A stretch of DNA of 64,000 bases from Plutella xylostella (taxonomy: Eukaryota; Arthropoda; Insecta; Lepidoptera; Plutellidae). Below the pieces are notes generated by a model. That model did no database searches and was not told the origin of the DNA. It was given only the letters and a program-made list of their open reading frames with translations. Location: assembly GCF_932276165.1 (NCBI RefSeq), contig NC_064002.1, forward strand, positions 4,650,001 through 4,714,000, written 5' to 3'. Of this stretch, positions 42,991 through 54,683 are shown in pieces. The position numbers and the translations under genes are program-made. The number at the start of each line of letters is the position of its first letter. Positions within the stretch are counted from its first letter, which is position 1.

Positions 42991-45900
42991 GAATTTGTTT
43001 TACTTAAAAAAATCTTTCTAAGTTTCTTTCTATTTTCAATCCAGGAAAGTGCTTAACAAGAATGGCTACAATGTTTTTTTTTATTTTCCCTGTCTCGTTT
43101 TAAATTCATTAGGCGGCCGATTACAGCTCTTTGTAAAAGTGATAGCAATGTAAGAGCTTTTATCGGAAAATACGGTACCTAGTTTCCTAATGCTATAATT
43201 ATTATCTCTTGGAGATAAATAATTTAAAAAAGGTACCATGTATTCGATAATTAGGTAAGTTCTATATGGATGGCATTTTCACTCCTCCTAGCTTTCACTT
43301 GAGGCTGCCTTTACACCCGTGCTTAGCGGGCTAGCAGAGCGGAGTGTAAGGTAAAACCTAAAATATGAAAATGCATAAATTCTTCGCACATGTAATTTCA
43401 TTGGACGATTGTATAATTAACTAAATATCCGTCTGTAAACGACCTCTACACATTCACCATTCCATATAACACTTGCTTTAGTTTTAGATCTTTTAAGATC
43501 TCGGAATATGTATGTATAGCCAGTAATTGTTTATTTTCGCATTAAACAAAGAGTCGTAGTTATTTGCCGCTGTCACAGACCGGACCCGATATAATATAGA
43601 ATAGAGCTTGATATAGTACCTAAAACACTTTACATTTTAATGTTGTTGACTGTACATCACATCGCCTCTTTCTCTAGAGTCACCACATCTAAATTAACAT
43701 TTCAAATGCAATTTGAAATTCAACAGAAAAGGAAAATAATTTATTTCCCGAGAGCCTTAAATACTGTTTTGATTTTCATATTTAATTTTCTCGTTTTATG
43801 TAAATAGTTTCACTTGTTGATGTTTCTGTTTTAATGTGTTTCATGGAAGTAGTTTAGAGCATAAATGTTGATAAAGCTAGCTCCATACCAAGTCGTCGCC
43901 ATCCTCTGTAATGAGTAAGGGCACAGGCACATTAAATGAAAATTCCGTTGCAGAATTGAAGTGTCGGAACGCCAATGCAATTTTGTTGCTCATTTATTTT
44001 ATACTGTAACTATTATACATAAGGTTCATTAAAATTTAATGTCTGGCGTTACCTACCTGACCACTACTAGATTACAAAATAATGTAGGTACATTCTATGT
44101 ACCTACATAATTATGTATTAGAACTGAACTAGGGCTTGTCACCGTGGTGACTAAAGGATTAGCCAGTCAGATACGAGTATTTGTCAATCTCTGACTGTCC
44201 TGGGTGCGCCGATATACAATAAATGTTCAGGATAAGGCACTCGAGGAGGCTCTTTTCGTGTATCCCCTGTATGTATGTCCTAGTATCCTAGTATCTGCTG
44301 AGGTAAACTTCTAACTGCACAGTGAAGTTAGGCGCAGAGAATACGAGCAACGCTTCCTGCGTAACTCGCCCTGAACGTCCTATAGGCCGACCGGTGTGAA
44401 GTTGGACCTATTTGTTAGCTCAAGCGCTTTAGAGTTTGGTCACTTTAAAGTTAGATAAGTACTATTAGTTGCGAATTGCGCGTGAATTCAACTTGGCGAA
44501 ACAATTGTTTTTACCTAGGTCTTTGCTACTCATTATGAATATACCTAAACAAATTTAAGTAATTTTTTACGAAATTTTTCAGCGCATTACAGTCCAACCG
44601 TAGAGTCACCTTCAGTTATATCTCGCTAGGCGGTTGGTGGGTTTTTGGGACGACTCATGAAGGCCCGACGAATGACATCATTAAGAGCTGCTTGACCGGC
44701 TAGCTGACAGGCGCAGCAATAGAACGAGATGCCGCGGTGGCCAGCTGGTCGACGGGTTTCCCAACTACCTTTCCGCTGAATATAGGTTATGCCGATAGAA
44801 CTACCACAACATAAGTATAAATAGATTAAAACTACAAGTATTCATAAATAAAACGGAGATAAATAATAGCACTTACTTGAAGGAGAATTGACCTACCAGC
44901 TAAAACATTGCCCAACTTCCTCGAGATAAATTATTCTTGTACTGCACACTGCATCACATCCCAAACCGCAACGATTGTGAGAAAGTGATCCGTAGCGCAG
45001 CCTCCACAGGGATTCAATTCGCTCAATTGTTAGCACTTCTATTTCAGCCGAAACAGAATCGATGAATCAAGGGTCACGGCCTAATTATTTGGACTCTCTA
45101 TTAATGTTTCCAATTTGTTATAATGACGAAACTATTATTTTCCAGCATTTGTGGCCAATTTACCGGGTCATTATAGGTGGTCCGCCATGATTCATTGCGC
45201 GTATTATCGTTTAACGTTATGGGAATAGATAGGAGGGGATTACTTATTCAGTTGCACAGACCAAAGCGGGAAAGCCGAGGGAATGCACGGTTCCTAAATT
45301 AGACGTGCCTACACTTATCTACCAGGAATGCATAGGCCTCCGGCGGTTCACAGTGAATCATCGAATTAGCATAACTCTTGTGAGTGATCGCATGCGGCCA
45401 GCTCAGAATCCATTTCCGCACATTTGCGAATACGGAAGCGGTCGGAACGAAGCCGGAAACTGGGCCCACTGTTGCCTGTGTAAGTTCATTGTCTGTCTTA
45501 GAAACTCTGTGGCGCTATTGTAGAAATCTAAGTGCGTCTGTGTTTGGTCAGGTACCTAGAGACTATAGGTCCGAACAGAATGGGTTCCTGGCATGTAGAT
45601 TCCAACTAAAAATAATTTGTAACTGTGGTTAGGAGACCAATTATTAATAAAAAAGAAACAACAAGTCTTTATGCGACTCGTTTAATTAAATGAATAAATA
45701 ATTAGGTAAGTTTATTAATACAAGAATTGTGTTATTACTAAAGTAACTTATAGAATTGTGTTATAATGTTTCATACAAGATTCATACAAGATAGAATTGT
45801 GTTAAATGTTACAATGTTTCCAACAAATTTTAAAATATTCAAGAAGTGAAGTTTTGCAACTTACGCACAAAATAGAAGAAAAACTGAAAATATTTCATTT

Positions 45901-46466
45901 CATTTATTACCTATTATGCCATAAATTACATGTAACGGTAAGGTGTAACTATTCATATTATAATAATTTTAATAAAAAATCATTCTGGCTATTTAATTTT
46001 CCTATAAATGATAAAATATTTTTTGGTACTCTTACCTTTTCTACTTTCTTACCTTTTTTTCTTCAGTATTTAATGTTACGCAAACCATAAAACCAGCATT
46101 AAGTCTTAAGACAGACCTGGATTCGGTCATATCTCTTTACAGACAGCGTCACAAACCACTGTTTCTTGAACTTTATGTGGGTCGAATATACCTAGCGGAT
46201 TCGGGCTTAATGTCATACGTGACGTCATTATTATGGGATTAGACGAGTAAGACACGGGGTGCAGTAAGCCGGGAGATAATAGCGAATCTATTTAGTGACA
46301 CGGAAATAGATAATGTTATTATAGCGCTTAGATTAACAATATACGGACAAGATGGTGTATCCCATACAAAAGCAAAGCATACAACTGACCGACTTTTGTT
46401 TACTATCGAGACGTTTCTTTTGCACTGACACTCCATCTATGTAGTTCGTATTAAAATATCGTTGTT
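42991..46466. other. Intergenic downstream of beat, no gene seen
   Basis: About 3.5 kb with no conserved reading frame. Small open stretches at 45305-45632 and 45806-46090 lack recognisable domains. No transposon end was identified with confidence. Confidence 0.45.
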
Positions 46467-46661
46467 ATAGCGTAGCAGCTTGAAAACATCTGACAGTCGG
46501 GTTGCCCACTTACCCGACTACTCTCTCAGCACAAGCTTGCTTGTGCTGGAGTCCACCAACCCGCACTAGGCCCGTGGTGGACTAAGCCTAAACCCTTCCT
46601 TCATTGGAAGGAGACTAGTGCCCCAGCAGTGGGGACGTGATGGGTCGTGATGATAGCGTAG
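46467..46661 (+). mobile_element. RTE-type LINE 3' end with 9-bp TSD
   Basis: 177 bp (46476-46652) homologous to the 3' part of 31617-31895, flanked by ATAGCGTAG at 46467-46475 and 46653-46661. It ends TGATG, as RTE elements end in short repeats. Severe 5' truncation with an intact duplication implies genuine retrotransposition. Confidence 0.8.
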
Positions 46662-46952
46662 GTATATATAGGCGGTCTTCCCACTGCTTCGCGTGATGGC
46701 AGTGTGAGCACCACCTTACTCATTCATACGTTGCGTTGCGTAAGGTGTATTAAAAGTATATTTAGATGGTGAGGATTTAAAGAGTTTCTTCTTGATTAAG
46801 AAATAATGTATATTCCATTATACTCAGGTTAGGGTACAGGTTCTTTAGCCAGGGGTTTCACCGCACCTAGTTTACTAGAATCAACCCTATGTGTAAGTAT
46901 ATCTCCTTAAGGTCTGAACCAATTTTTAGGTTATAGTTATACCTGTTTTATA

Positions 46953-47106
46953 TACAGGCCGAAAGGGGGTGACTCAGGGAGTCATTCTGAACAACAACTG
47001 TTCTACGAGTTTTGAAAATTCGCGAAAAAAAATATTCGTTCTCCATAGTTAAAAAAGTTGGAGTCACTTCTTTCGGCTTAGTATACCCTTTTTGCAACAC
47101 CCCGTA
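46953..47106. mobile_element. Foldback element, TACAGGGTGTTG family, copy 4 (left end lost)
   Basis: It keeps the CATTCTGAACAACAACTGTT and TTCGCGAAAAAAAATATTCG core and the right terminus GTATACCCTTTTTGCAACACC, but the left terminus is reduced to TATACAGGCCGAAAGG. Confidence 0.65.
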
Positions 47107-49007
47107 TGTTAGATAAAATGCTACCGCGCCCGCGAGTTCAATATGAACAAGCCCTCAATAATAACAGTACAGCTGCCCTTTTTTTCAAAATAGTAGAAGA
47201 ACCGTCAATGTTTCAGCGCTATTCCATTTACAATTTAATTTTCAAGCTTTCATAGCCGCTCGGATAGTTTACTATGAGAGGATGATAAATTTAATCCATC
47301 GTTGGCATACGCGTGTCGATATTGTTTGTAAGCAAATCGGCCGGCAACTGAACGGACAGACGGGCTTGGTCGAACGCGCTAATACGATGTTATGCGGCCT
47401 TTTGTGTGTGTGAAAATAAAAAAATATTTAATTCTACCTTACGAGGTGTTTTTCATAAACAACGCGGCAGTGGTATGCATAATCTTCTTTTTGTCGGTGA
47501 TAAAAACTTGAGCTGGTCTTGCGTTTCGTAAAATGACTAGGTCTGTGTCACTTGATATTTTATTTATATGCCAATAAAACGGAATATATTTTTATTAATT
47601 CAAAAGAATCTAAATATCTAAATAACATTTAACACAAAACTTATAACTAGAAAAAATTAAATATGCACTACTAACTAAATTATAACTAAATTATTAAACT
47701 CAGTAAATATAAATAAAAACGCTCTAAATTATTGAACTAATAACTTAAGAACTAATAACTGTGCTAAAACTGATCTATTGGGGGCGGTCCGGTATATGAC
47801 TGGTGCATGTGCCTAAAATGCACGCCGCGTTGTCTCTATGGACGGCAAGGGAGAGCCTTTGTAGGAGGAATGCTCCGGACCGGAAGTCGAGCCCCTTGTC
47901 CCTCATTCTCCGTCCTATTTCTCTGTTTTAGCATATTAGGTATATATTTATATTTAAAATACAAATAAACATGATTGAAACCTGTTTAGTCAATATCCTT
48001 ATCCAAATATGAAATATACTACACACACCTCTATTTTTGTAAACAATAAGTGAAATCATCTTCGTAAAAACAAACGTTGGATGTCACATATAAATATTAT
48101 ATCTAGAGGTATGTAGATCCGCAACATCGATTGTTGGGCCAATATTTACATTCTTCTCGTGAAGTTTCAATCTTGCTCACATCAACATGTCGCAGCCGTG
48201 CAATTTGATGTCGAATCGTCAGCTTTCGGCTTCGAACCTGCGACGTTTTGGCTCGGAGAACATTGCTAAAAGGAAAAGTGCCTGAATTTGTCATTTTTTA
48301 AATTATTTTCAGCCATTTATTGTTTTATTTGTAAACAAAAAAATAATTTAGGAGAGGAATAAAATTAATGTAATTCCTCTTTCTGTTTCTTCTTATCCTT
48401 TAGCATGACGTACCACTAGGCATATTACCAAATAAAATATAGTGGGTAAATTTTGTTACCAAGGTAAATTTTGTTCAAATAATTTAAAAAAATGGGGCCA
48501 TTTGATGTCGGCGTTTTGAAAATGGATCTTTTTCATTGTTCGCAAGTGTATATTTCCATTTCTCCCGTGACCCGTGCGCTACCTTCCGTCTTCAAAGCTA
48601 AAGTGACTAAACATGTCTAGCGGTGTCAAGCGCTATTTACATTATTTTCACGTACTTTGCCACTACCGCTGGCCTGAATCGTGTTTCGATAGTCAAATAG
48701 GATTCCGCAATATGTCTTCAACGAATACTATTCAAATGTTCAACCCGAAGTTTTAAGGTGACTTTTAGGATCATTGTAACTGTAACATCCTACAAAAAAG
48801 TGCTATATCTAGTGTTTTGTTTTAGAAAGAAGAATGGCGAAACCTGACCCGCTTTGCATAAGTTAACAGCCACTCACCAAACCTATTTTAAGTTATTGAT
48901 AAAAATGTCTATTATCGAGGAAAAATATTTTAAAAAATCTAAACCATGGGGTTCTTGAGATATTAGGGTTCAAAAGTAAATTAATTAAATATATTTTTTT
49001 CGTTAAT
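47107..49007. other. Intergenic; MITE remnant only
   Basis: Contains a terminal fragment of the ACTCACGGGCAATG family (48523-48553). A GC-richer stretch at 47780-47930 and a 63-codon minus frame at 48103-48294 carry no recognised motif. Confidence 0.4.
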
Positions 49008-49147
49008 TTTTTATTTATTTTTATTTATTTATTTATTCATCATCACACTACATAGCATTACAGTTATAAAGAAAAACCTTAGCGCTACATAGAGGCACAA
49101 TAATAATAATACTTATTTAGTTATATAATAATAATTTATCCATCAGA

Positions 49148-51097
49148 CTATTCAGACTCACAAAATTTCAGACATGCCTTTTTTAACTTTGGCCAACCAT
49201 CCGCAAACACATCAACTTGTGGTGCCGAATCTATTATGGCATTCACCATCGTAGTGGCCCGAATTAGAGGCGATTGTTGCCGCGCCACCGAGCGCGCTGC
49301 ACCCACCGCCAGCAGCCTGTGAGATCTGGCTCGCAGATACTTGTTAGGGGCAAACAGGCAGCAAACCTCACCAACCATATGAGGACATTCCGTCTCTCCT
49401 CGCAGGGTCCTACATGCCATTATCGCTAGGTTTAGATCCCGTCGAACTTCCAACGAGTTGAACCCCAGCATTCCCAGCAAGAAGCTAGTTGGATAGAGGT
49501 AAGGATAGTATCCATATTTTTTCTTATATAGAAAGCGAAGGAATGCTTTTTGGACCTTTTCTAGCATGAGGGTATATGTGGACTCGTGAGGAGACCAAAC
49601 AACAGAGCTGGACTCAACTTTGCTTCGCACCAGAGCACTGTATAGAAGCTGGATGACGCATGTTTGACTAAAATCTTTCGCATTCCTTATAACAAAACCC
49701 AGTCTTCTAAAACAGTTGGCTGTAAGAGCTTTAAAGTGGTCATGAAATGTCAGCTTTGTGTCAAATGTAACTCCAAGATCTGTAATGGTGTACACGCGAA
49801 GAATAACATCCATACCAAGCCTATAATCCGCCTCGAACGGGTTCTTCGCTCGGGTGTAGGACATAACTGCGCACTTGCTGGTGTTAAAGAGTAGTTTGTT
49901 GTCCAGCGACCACTGGTGAACTGCATCAAGGTCCTGTTGCAACAGAGCACAATCAGCCTCCCCACGCACACGCATGGAGAGCTTCAGATCATCGGCGTAG
50001 AGTAGGCACGTTGAGTTGTGCAGTTGTGATTCTAAGTCATTTATCATTAGAATGAAGAAAAGTGGTCCCAGAATTGAACCTTGGCTGACGCCGGAGCGAG
50101 TATGATAGGGCTCAGAGACATAGCATCCATGGCGCACAAACTGTTGCCGGTCGCGAAGATAGTCCGAGCAGAGTCTGAGAAGTTTAGGAGAGAAACCTAT
50201 CGCACATAACTTCCCAAGAAGTATATCGTTATCGACTCGGTCGAATGCTTTTTTAAAATCAAGGTAGGCGACATCCACTTGTCCACCTCCCTCCATGTCC
50301 CGCGACACGATATCCACCAACGTAAGCAAGTTAGTCTCTACGGATCTCTTTTGACGGAAACCATGCTGGGCGTCAGACAGAAATGGTGCAACCTGCCGAT
50401 AGATACGCTTGTGCAGTATAGACTCAAATATTTTTGCGGTCGCACAAAGGATAGCGATCGGTCTGTACTGATCCACACTTGACGTGTCATTGGTTTTGGG
50501 GATTGGAGAGACTCTGGAGAGTTTCCATCGTTTGGGGTAACTGCCAGTATGTAGAGACAGATTGAAAATATAATAAAGTGGCTCAATGAATGAACTACTG
50601 CAAGCTTTTAAAATGTACGGAGGAAGATTATCTGGCCCTATTGCACTACGAGGCTTTAACTGGTGTAATGCTCTTGCAATATCCTCTTTCGATATTTGAC
50701 CTACATGTATTAAGCTGGCAGTCTTATCTGTGCATGAGCGATTTACAATATCAGCGTCAAGTGAGGGGGTGCTTTCTAAAAATACACTAGCAAAAAAGTC
50801 TGCAAATGCGTCTGCAGAGCCTTTGCCAGTGCACTCAATACCCTTATAGGACACAGTAGTCTCAAAACCTCCTTTGGACCTTAGCTCTGACATGTGTTTC
50901 CAAAAAGCGCGGGGATTCGACCTTAAATGGTTCTCGATCGAATAGGTATGAGCTGTATACGCTTTGGACAGTTTATGCTTAACATTCTTATGCAGTTCAC
51001 TGTACGCCGTATATATGGTTGGATTTTTGCTGGCTTTCCATTTCCTGTGGAGGTTTGCTTTGAGGTTCATATCCTTAATTAAATCACCAGAAACCAT
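49148..51097 (-). pseudogene. LINE ORF2, reverse transcriptase part
   Basis: 649 residues without an internal stop. The RT blocks are in order: PIPKTNDTSSVDQYRPIAI, QHGFRQKRSVETN, AYLDFKKAFDRVD (catalytic D280), SGVSQGSILGPLFF, and YADD at 367-370, then the thumb and a C-terminal LINE domain ending CLKFCESE. All catalytic residues visible by eye are intact. It joins the endonuclease frame (51079-52044) through one frame change near 51090, so in the parent element the two form one protein. Confidence 0.88.
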
Positions 51098-52044
51098 ACA
51101 GGATAAGACCGAGATAATGTTTTAGGCCTGTTCTTTCTGGGAACTGACTTATTGAAAATATCATATACAATGCTATAAAAAGACTCAACGGCCAAGTCGG
51201 CATTATTATGAACCAGTACCTGTGACCAATCGGCGTTGGATACTCGTAGCAGATCGTACATCAAGGCAAAGTTAGCTTTTTTAAAATTCCAGTCCAAACC
51301 TGTATCAACGTTGCTGGGATTCAATAACTGAGCCTGCTGAATTTCTTGCAGTGGTACTGTGATATGAAGCGGTGGGTGGTAGCGGTCGGCGCGCGGCACC
51401 AGCCCTCCGCAGTCGGCGGGGCGCACACAGGTTGACTTGAACCTCTCCGGCACCAACACGACATCAAGCTTTCCACCAAAATCATTTAGCACATCATTCA
51501 TCTCAGACATACCACAAACACTTAAAAAATATGCGTAGTAATTATTAACAGTAATAGAGGCACTATTTAAATTAAGATCTCCAATGAGGACCTTCAAACC
51601 TTTAAGGGAATTTATCTTATTTTCTACACAATGAAACCAGTTCATGTAAACTTCATCTTTGGCTCGTGGATCAATGTACACTACACACACATAAACCAAA
51701 TGTCCATGTAAAATAAAAGAAGCCCATAGATCTTCACCTTTTTCGGTTTCTAGATCGGAACGCCGTCGTAAAGTTATTCCGGGGCGCGCCGCTAGCAGGA
51801 CTCCGCCACACGCAGTTGGGCGATCGCGCCGCAGTATGCTCCAGCCACCTGCAGTTACTTCAGCGTCATCTATGTCTTGATCGAGAAAACTTTCAGTGAT
51901 GCAGATTAGGTCATGGTCTAAAACTAATAAGTTTTGTCGTAACCACTTTAGCTTAGTTCTGAGGCCTCTTACATTTTGGTAAATGATATCAATGCAGCGT
52001 GTGCTATGTGAGCTGTTTGAAGAGTTATGTTGGAGGCTTGGCAA
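51079..52044 (-). pseudogene. LINE ORF2, APE endonuclease part
   Basis: IIYQNVRGLRTKLKW near the N-terminus, ICITESFL with the catalytic Glu, GGWSILRRDRPTACGGVLLA, VLIGDLNLN, and a DRYHPPL block near residue 220. The start ATG lies 20 bases before the ORF1 stop. The frame stops at 51079 right after SYPVWF, where such ORF2 proteins continue into the RT linker. Loss of one base in a short T run explains it. A sequencing error is an alternative. Confidence 0.85.
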
Positions 52045-53140
52045 CCGAGGCTTTTCGAAAGGGAACCCAGGGTTTTACCCTCGCATTATCAGGCCAGATG
52101 TCCACCGAGAAGCACTTATCATAGTAAATGTCTGGAACTCCGATTTTGTAGGATTTATAATCGCCTTTTGGTTTAAGTTCTTCGACCGTGCAGGTTCCGT
52201 TGGGGCATAAACTACGTAAATAGTCCCTGATCTCGTCTAAACCGGATTCCATGTTCCAAAGATGGAGATGCTTTCGGCGCTCTACTGCTCTGAGACGGGT
52301 CACGCTGGGTCCAGCTTTGCACTCGAGAGATGCCAAGCGGCGTGGTTTTTTCCCTCTGACTTCAGTCCACTCATCTGAGACCGGGAGCTTACGCTGAACA
52401 TCCTGGGATAGGTCATCATGGGTTGATGCCGAACCGCTACTACGCCTACTGGGCCTGCTATCCGAGTTATTAGTGGCCGAGCTAGATGTTCTAGCAGCAC
52501 ACTCGAGCGCTGGAACAGGAACAGTGACGATCGCGTTTCGCTTGGCCACTTCGTTGAACAGCCTCTTCGGTTCTATGGGAGCGACAGATGGCGCTTGAGT
52601 GTTGTCCGGAGTTGGTATTTTTGAGTCACGCTGCTCTAAAGCCACAATCCTGGCTTCATTTAAGACCACGCTGGATGCATGTTTTTCCAGATTCTCGTTG
52701 CATTTATCCAATCGCAGTATTGCCTTAGCCAGCTGGTTGCTCAATTCTACAATCTCCATTCGAAGTTTCTGAATCTCGGTTTTACATTCTATTATCGGGT
52801 CCTGACCTACAACTTCGGGATCACTGATCTTCGTACGTTCTACTTTCCGTAAAGTGACATTCATGTTCCTTGGGGTACCAACGGGCGTCTTACTGTTATC
52901 ACCCCCTCTTTTTCTGGAGCATAAACACTCGGGGCAAATCCATAATTCCTGTTCTTCAGGACTAGGGACACGGGTTGCGAATGGAGTGCATGAGCGATGG
53001 TAGAGTTTACGGCAATCCTGGTTACTACAAATCAAACGATCCTCCTCAACTTGAATTTTAGTGCGACATCCGTCACATTTAAAATTATCTTGAATTTGAA
53101 CCTGTGTCTGCAGTTCATCCAGGGTTTGGTTAGCCGACAT
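52025..53140 (-). CDS. LINE ORF1 with PHD-like zinc finger
   Basis: 371 residues. Residues 22-73 form a Cys/His array (CDGC, CSNQDC, LYHRSC, WICPEC) of PHD/RING type. Residues about 117-170 look like a coiled coil (IQKLRMEIVELSNQLAKAIL). A basic Ser-rich linker and a C-terminal RNA-binding-like domain (RKHLHLWNMESGLDEIRDYL) follow. ORF1 proteins of this build accompany CR1-like LINEs in insects and act as nucleic-acid chaperones in the RNP. Start ATG at 53140, intact to the stop. Confidence 0.85.
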   Translation of the reverse strand: MSANQTLDELQTQVQIQDNFKCDGCRTKIQVEEDRLICSNQDCRKLYHRSCTPFATRVPSPEEQELWICPECLCSRKRGGDNSKTPVGTPRNMNVTLRKVERTKISDPEVVGQDPIIECKTEIQKLRMEIVELSNQLAKAILRLDKCNENLEKHASSVVLNEARIVALEQRDSKIPTPDNTQAPSVAPIEPKRLFNEVAKRNAIVTVPVPALECAARTSSSATNNSDSRPSRRSSGSASTHDDLSQDVQRKLPVSDEWTEVRGKKPRRLASLECKAGPSVTRLRAVERRKHLHLWNMESGLDEIRDYLRSLCPNGTCTVEELKPKGDYKSYKIGVPDIYYDKCFSVDIWPDNARVKPWVPFRKASVAKPPT

Positions 53141-53311
53141 TGCTAAATCAAAGTGTAAGGTGTAGCAAATAGGGCAGCGGAGTAGCAGAGTCGCAAGGCG
53201 GGCTCCAAATTAAGACCGCCTTCATCAACAAGAAATCGCTCCAAGTTAAGCTGCCTCAATAGTGACTGACCGGTTGTATACGATTATTTCGTCAGGCAGC
53301 GGCACTCGCTA

Positions 53312-53390
53312 GCTGGGTCAGTTGGTACGGCGGCCGACTCAGACGCCGATGATCGCGGGTTCAAATCCTCCAGCCGCAGATGTGTTTTTC
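53312..53390 (+). repeat. tRNA-like module (SINE head or relic)
   Basis: An A-box-like TGGGTCAGTTGG and a B-box-like GGTTCAAATCC are spaced 37 bases apart, followed by CAGCCGCAG. The acceptor and T stems do not pair well, so it is not a functional tRNA. It lies just upstream of the LINE and could be a SINE head. Confidence 0.5.
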
Positions 53391-53767
53391 AAATATTATT
53401 ATGTAAGTAATTTGAATATTCTTACTCAAACCCGACGGCGACGGCTCACGACAGCTATCAATTCTTCGGGTGAGTGACTGAGAGGTCCGACACAATCCAA
53501 TATGGCCGCTGGCACTTATGAGAGAATCCACAAGAGTAAGCAGGAGGTACCGATTATCTTAAAAGTTGACAAATTAAAATAAAAATAATTAGCGTAAACT
53601 ATCGCAGCTAAAAATAAGTCCGCTCGCTTCAAGTGCAATCGGAGAAAAAAGTTAAATAAGATTTCGCTGAATGGTACACGCACAAATAAGTTTTATAATC
53701 TAAATCATGGGATTCCCAATTCATAGCGCATCACAAAATGTATTACATGATTTTATTTATGCAAATA
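53391..53767. other. Spacer between LINE and gypsy element
   Basis: No gene. Possible SINE body following the tRNA-like module, otherwise unassigned. Confidence 0.4.
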
Positions 53768-53771
53768 ATAT

Positions 53772-54082
53772 TGTAAGGGCAGAACTGAAATTGCAATTAA
53801 AAAAAAAGAATTATCTATTAACCTAAAAACTAATCACATGTATTTACAAAAATTATAACTAAACTTAACAAACTAACAGAGGAACAGAATTATTACCAAT
53901 TATACAAATCAACAATAGAAATTAAAGAAAGACACAAATACCGAACAGCAGATTACACCACGAGCAGAGCTTCCGCACGCCACCGAGTCCAGCCGAGAAA
54001 AGAGGCCTGCGCCACCGTTCGCTGCCCTTTTATAGGCGGAACGCCCGGCCCTTGCTCCTACGTAGGGTAGTAGGATCCAACA
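53772..54082 (-). repeat. Gypsy 3' LTR (element sense)
   Basis: TG...CA ends, 311 bp. A TATAAAAG box (complement at 54027-54034) lies about 50 bases from the LTR start. No strong polypurine tract is visible at its upstream edge, only GATCAGGATGGCCG. Confidence 0.92.
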
Positions 54083-54516
54083 CGGCCATCCTGATCATGC
54101 GTCGTCCTCGACAGCATCTGATATGTCCGGCAAGTGCTGCGCGGGTGCCTCGCGGGTCTCGCTGGCAGGACGGGAAGGACCAGCGACTGGCTCTGGGTCC
54201 TGGTGAGCGGGGGTGGTGGTGTCCTCGGACAGGTCGCCTTCTGCGAAACGAACAAAACATTATAACCAGTGCTAGCATAGCACACTGGCCTACTCTTCAC
54301 AACCATTCGTTTCATCTTACAAGGCCCTTTTCAGTCATCAAACACACGTACCAACTAGCTACATAAGTTTATGCAGTACTAGGACTGTATCTTAGTACTT
54401 CATAAAGTTCCATTCATCACACATTAACATTACAACTCATGTCATCATCAGCCGTACATCACACAATACACACACATGGATCCATGTTCATACGCTGTCA
54501 TATGGGGCATTTTATA

Positions 54517-54683
54517 GCCAAAAGGATCGTCTCGCAGTCCGTCCTCCATATGACCCATCATGTAGGGCAATTACCAAATCGCCAAAAGGATCGTCTCGCA
54601 GTCCGTCCTCTACATGTACTTGTACCCGTGAGAGACTTGTCAGGTACCTCGCAGTTTACCTGACGTAGGCGTCTCGCAGTCCG
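54517..54683. repeat. Direct repeats in gypsy 3' noncoding region
   Basis: A perfect 29-bp block starting GCCAAAAGGATCGTCTCG occurs at 54517-54545 and 54581-54609 (64-bp period). Its core CGTCTCGCAGTCCG recurs at 54670-54683, overlapping the end of pol. Confidence 0.9.

Larger units (their letters stand above)
49008..53160 (-). mobile_element. Near-complete CR1-type LINE
   Basis: In minus orientation it carries ORF1 with a PHD-like zinc domain, then ORF2 with endonuclease and RT, and a 3' end of AATAAATAAATAAATAAA type (49012-49042). ORF1 and ORF2 overlap by 20 bases in different frames. ORF2 is broken once between endonuclease and RT. The 5' boundary is uncertain and may extend to about 53280. 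Confidence 0.88.

Noticed and set aside
48103..48294. Transposase remnant on the minus strand
   Set aside because: The 63-codon frame looked mildly protein-like, but no catalytic motif or family signature could be identified.
54083..54655. Env gene in the gypsy element
   Set aside because: The region between pol and the 3' LTR is short and has no long frame, signal peptide or membrane segment.
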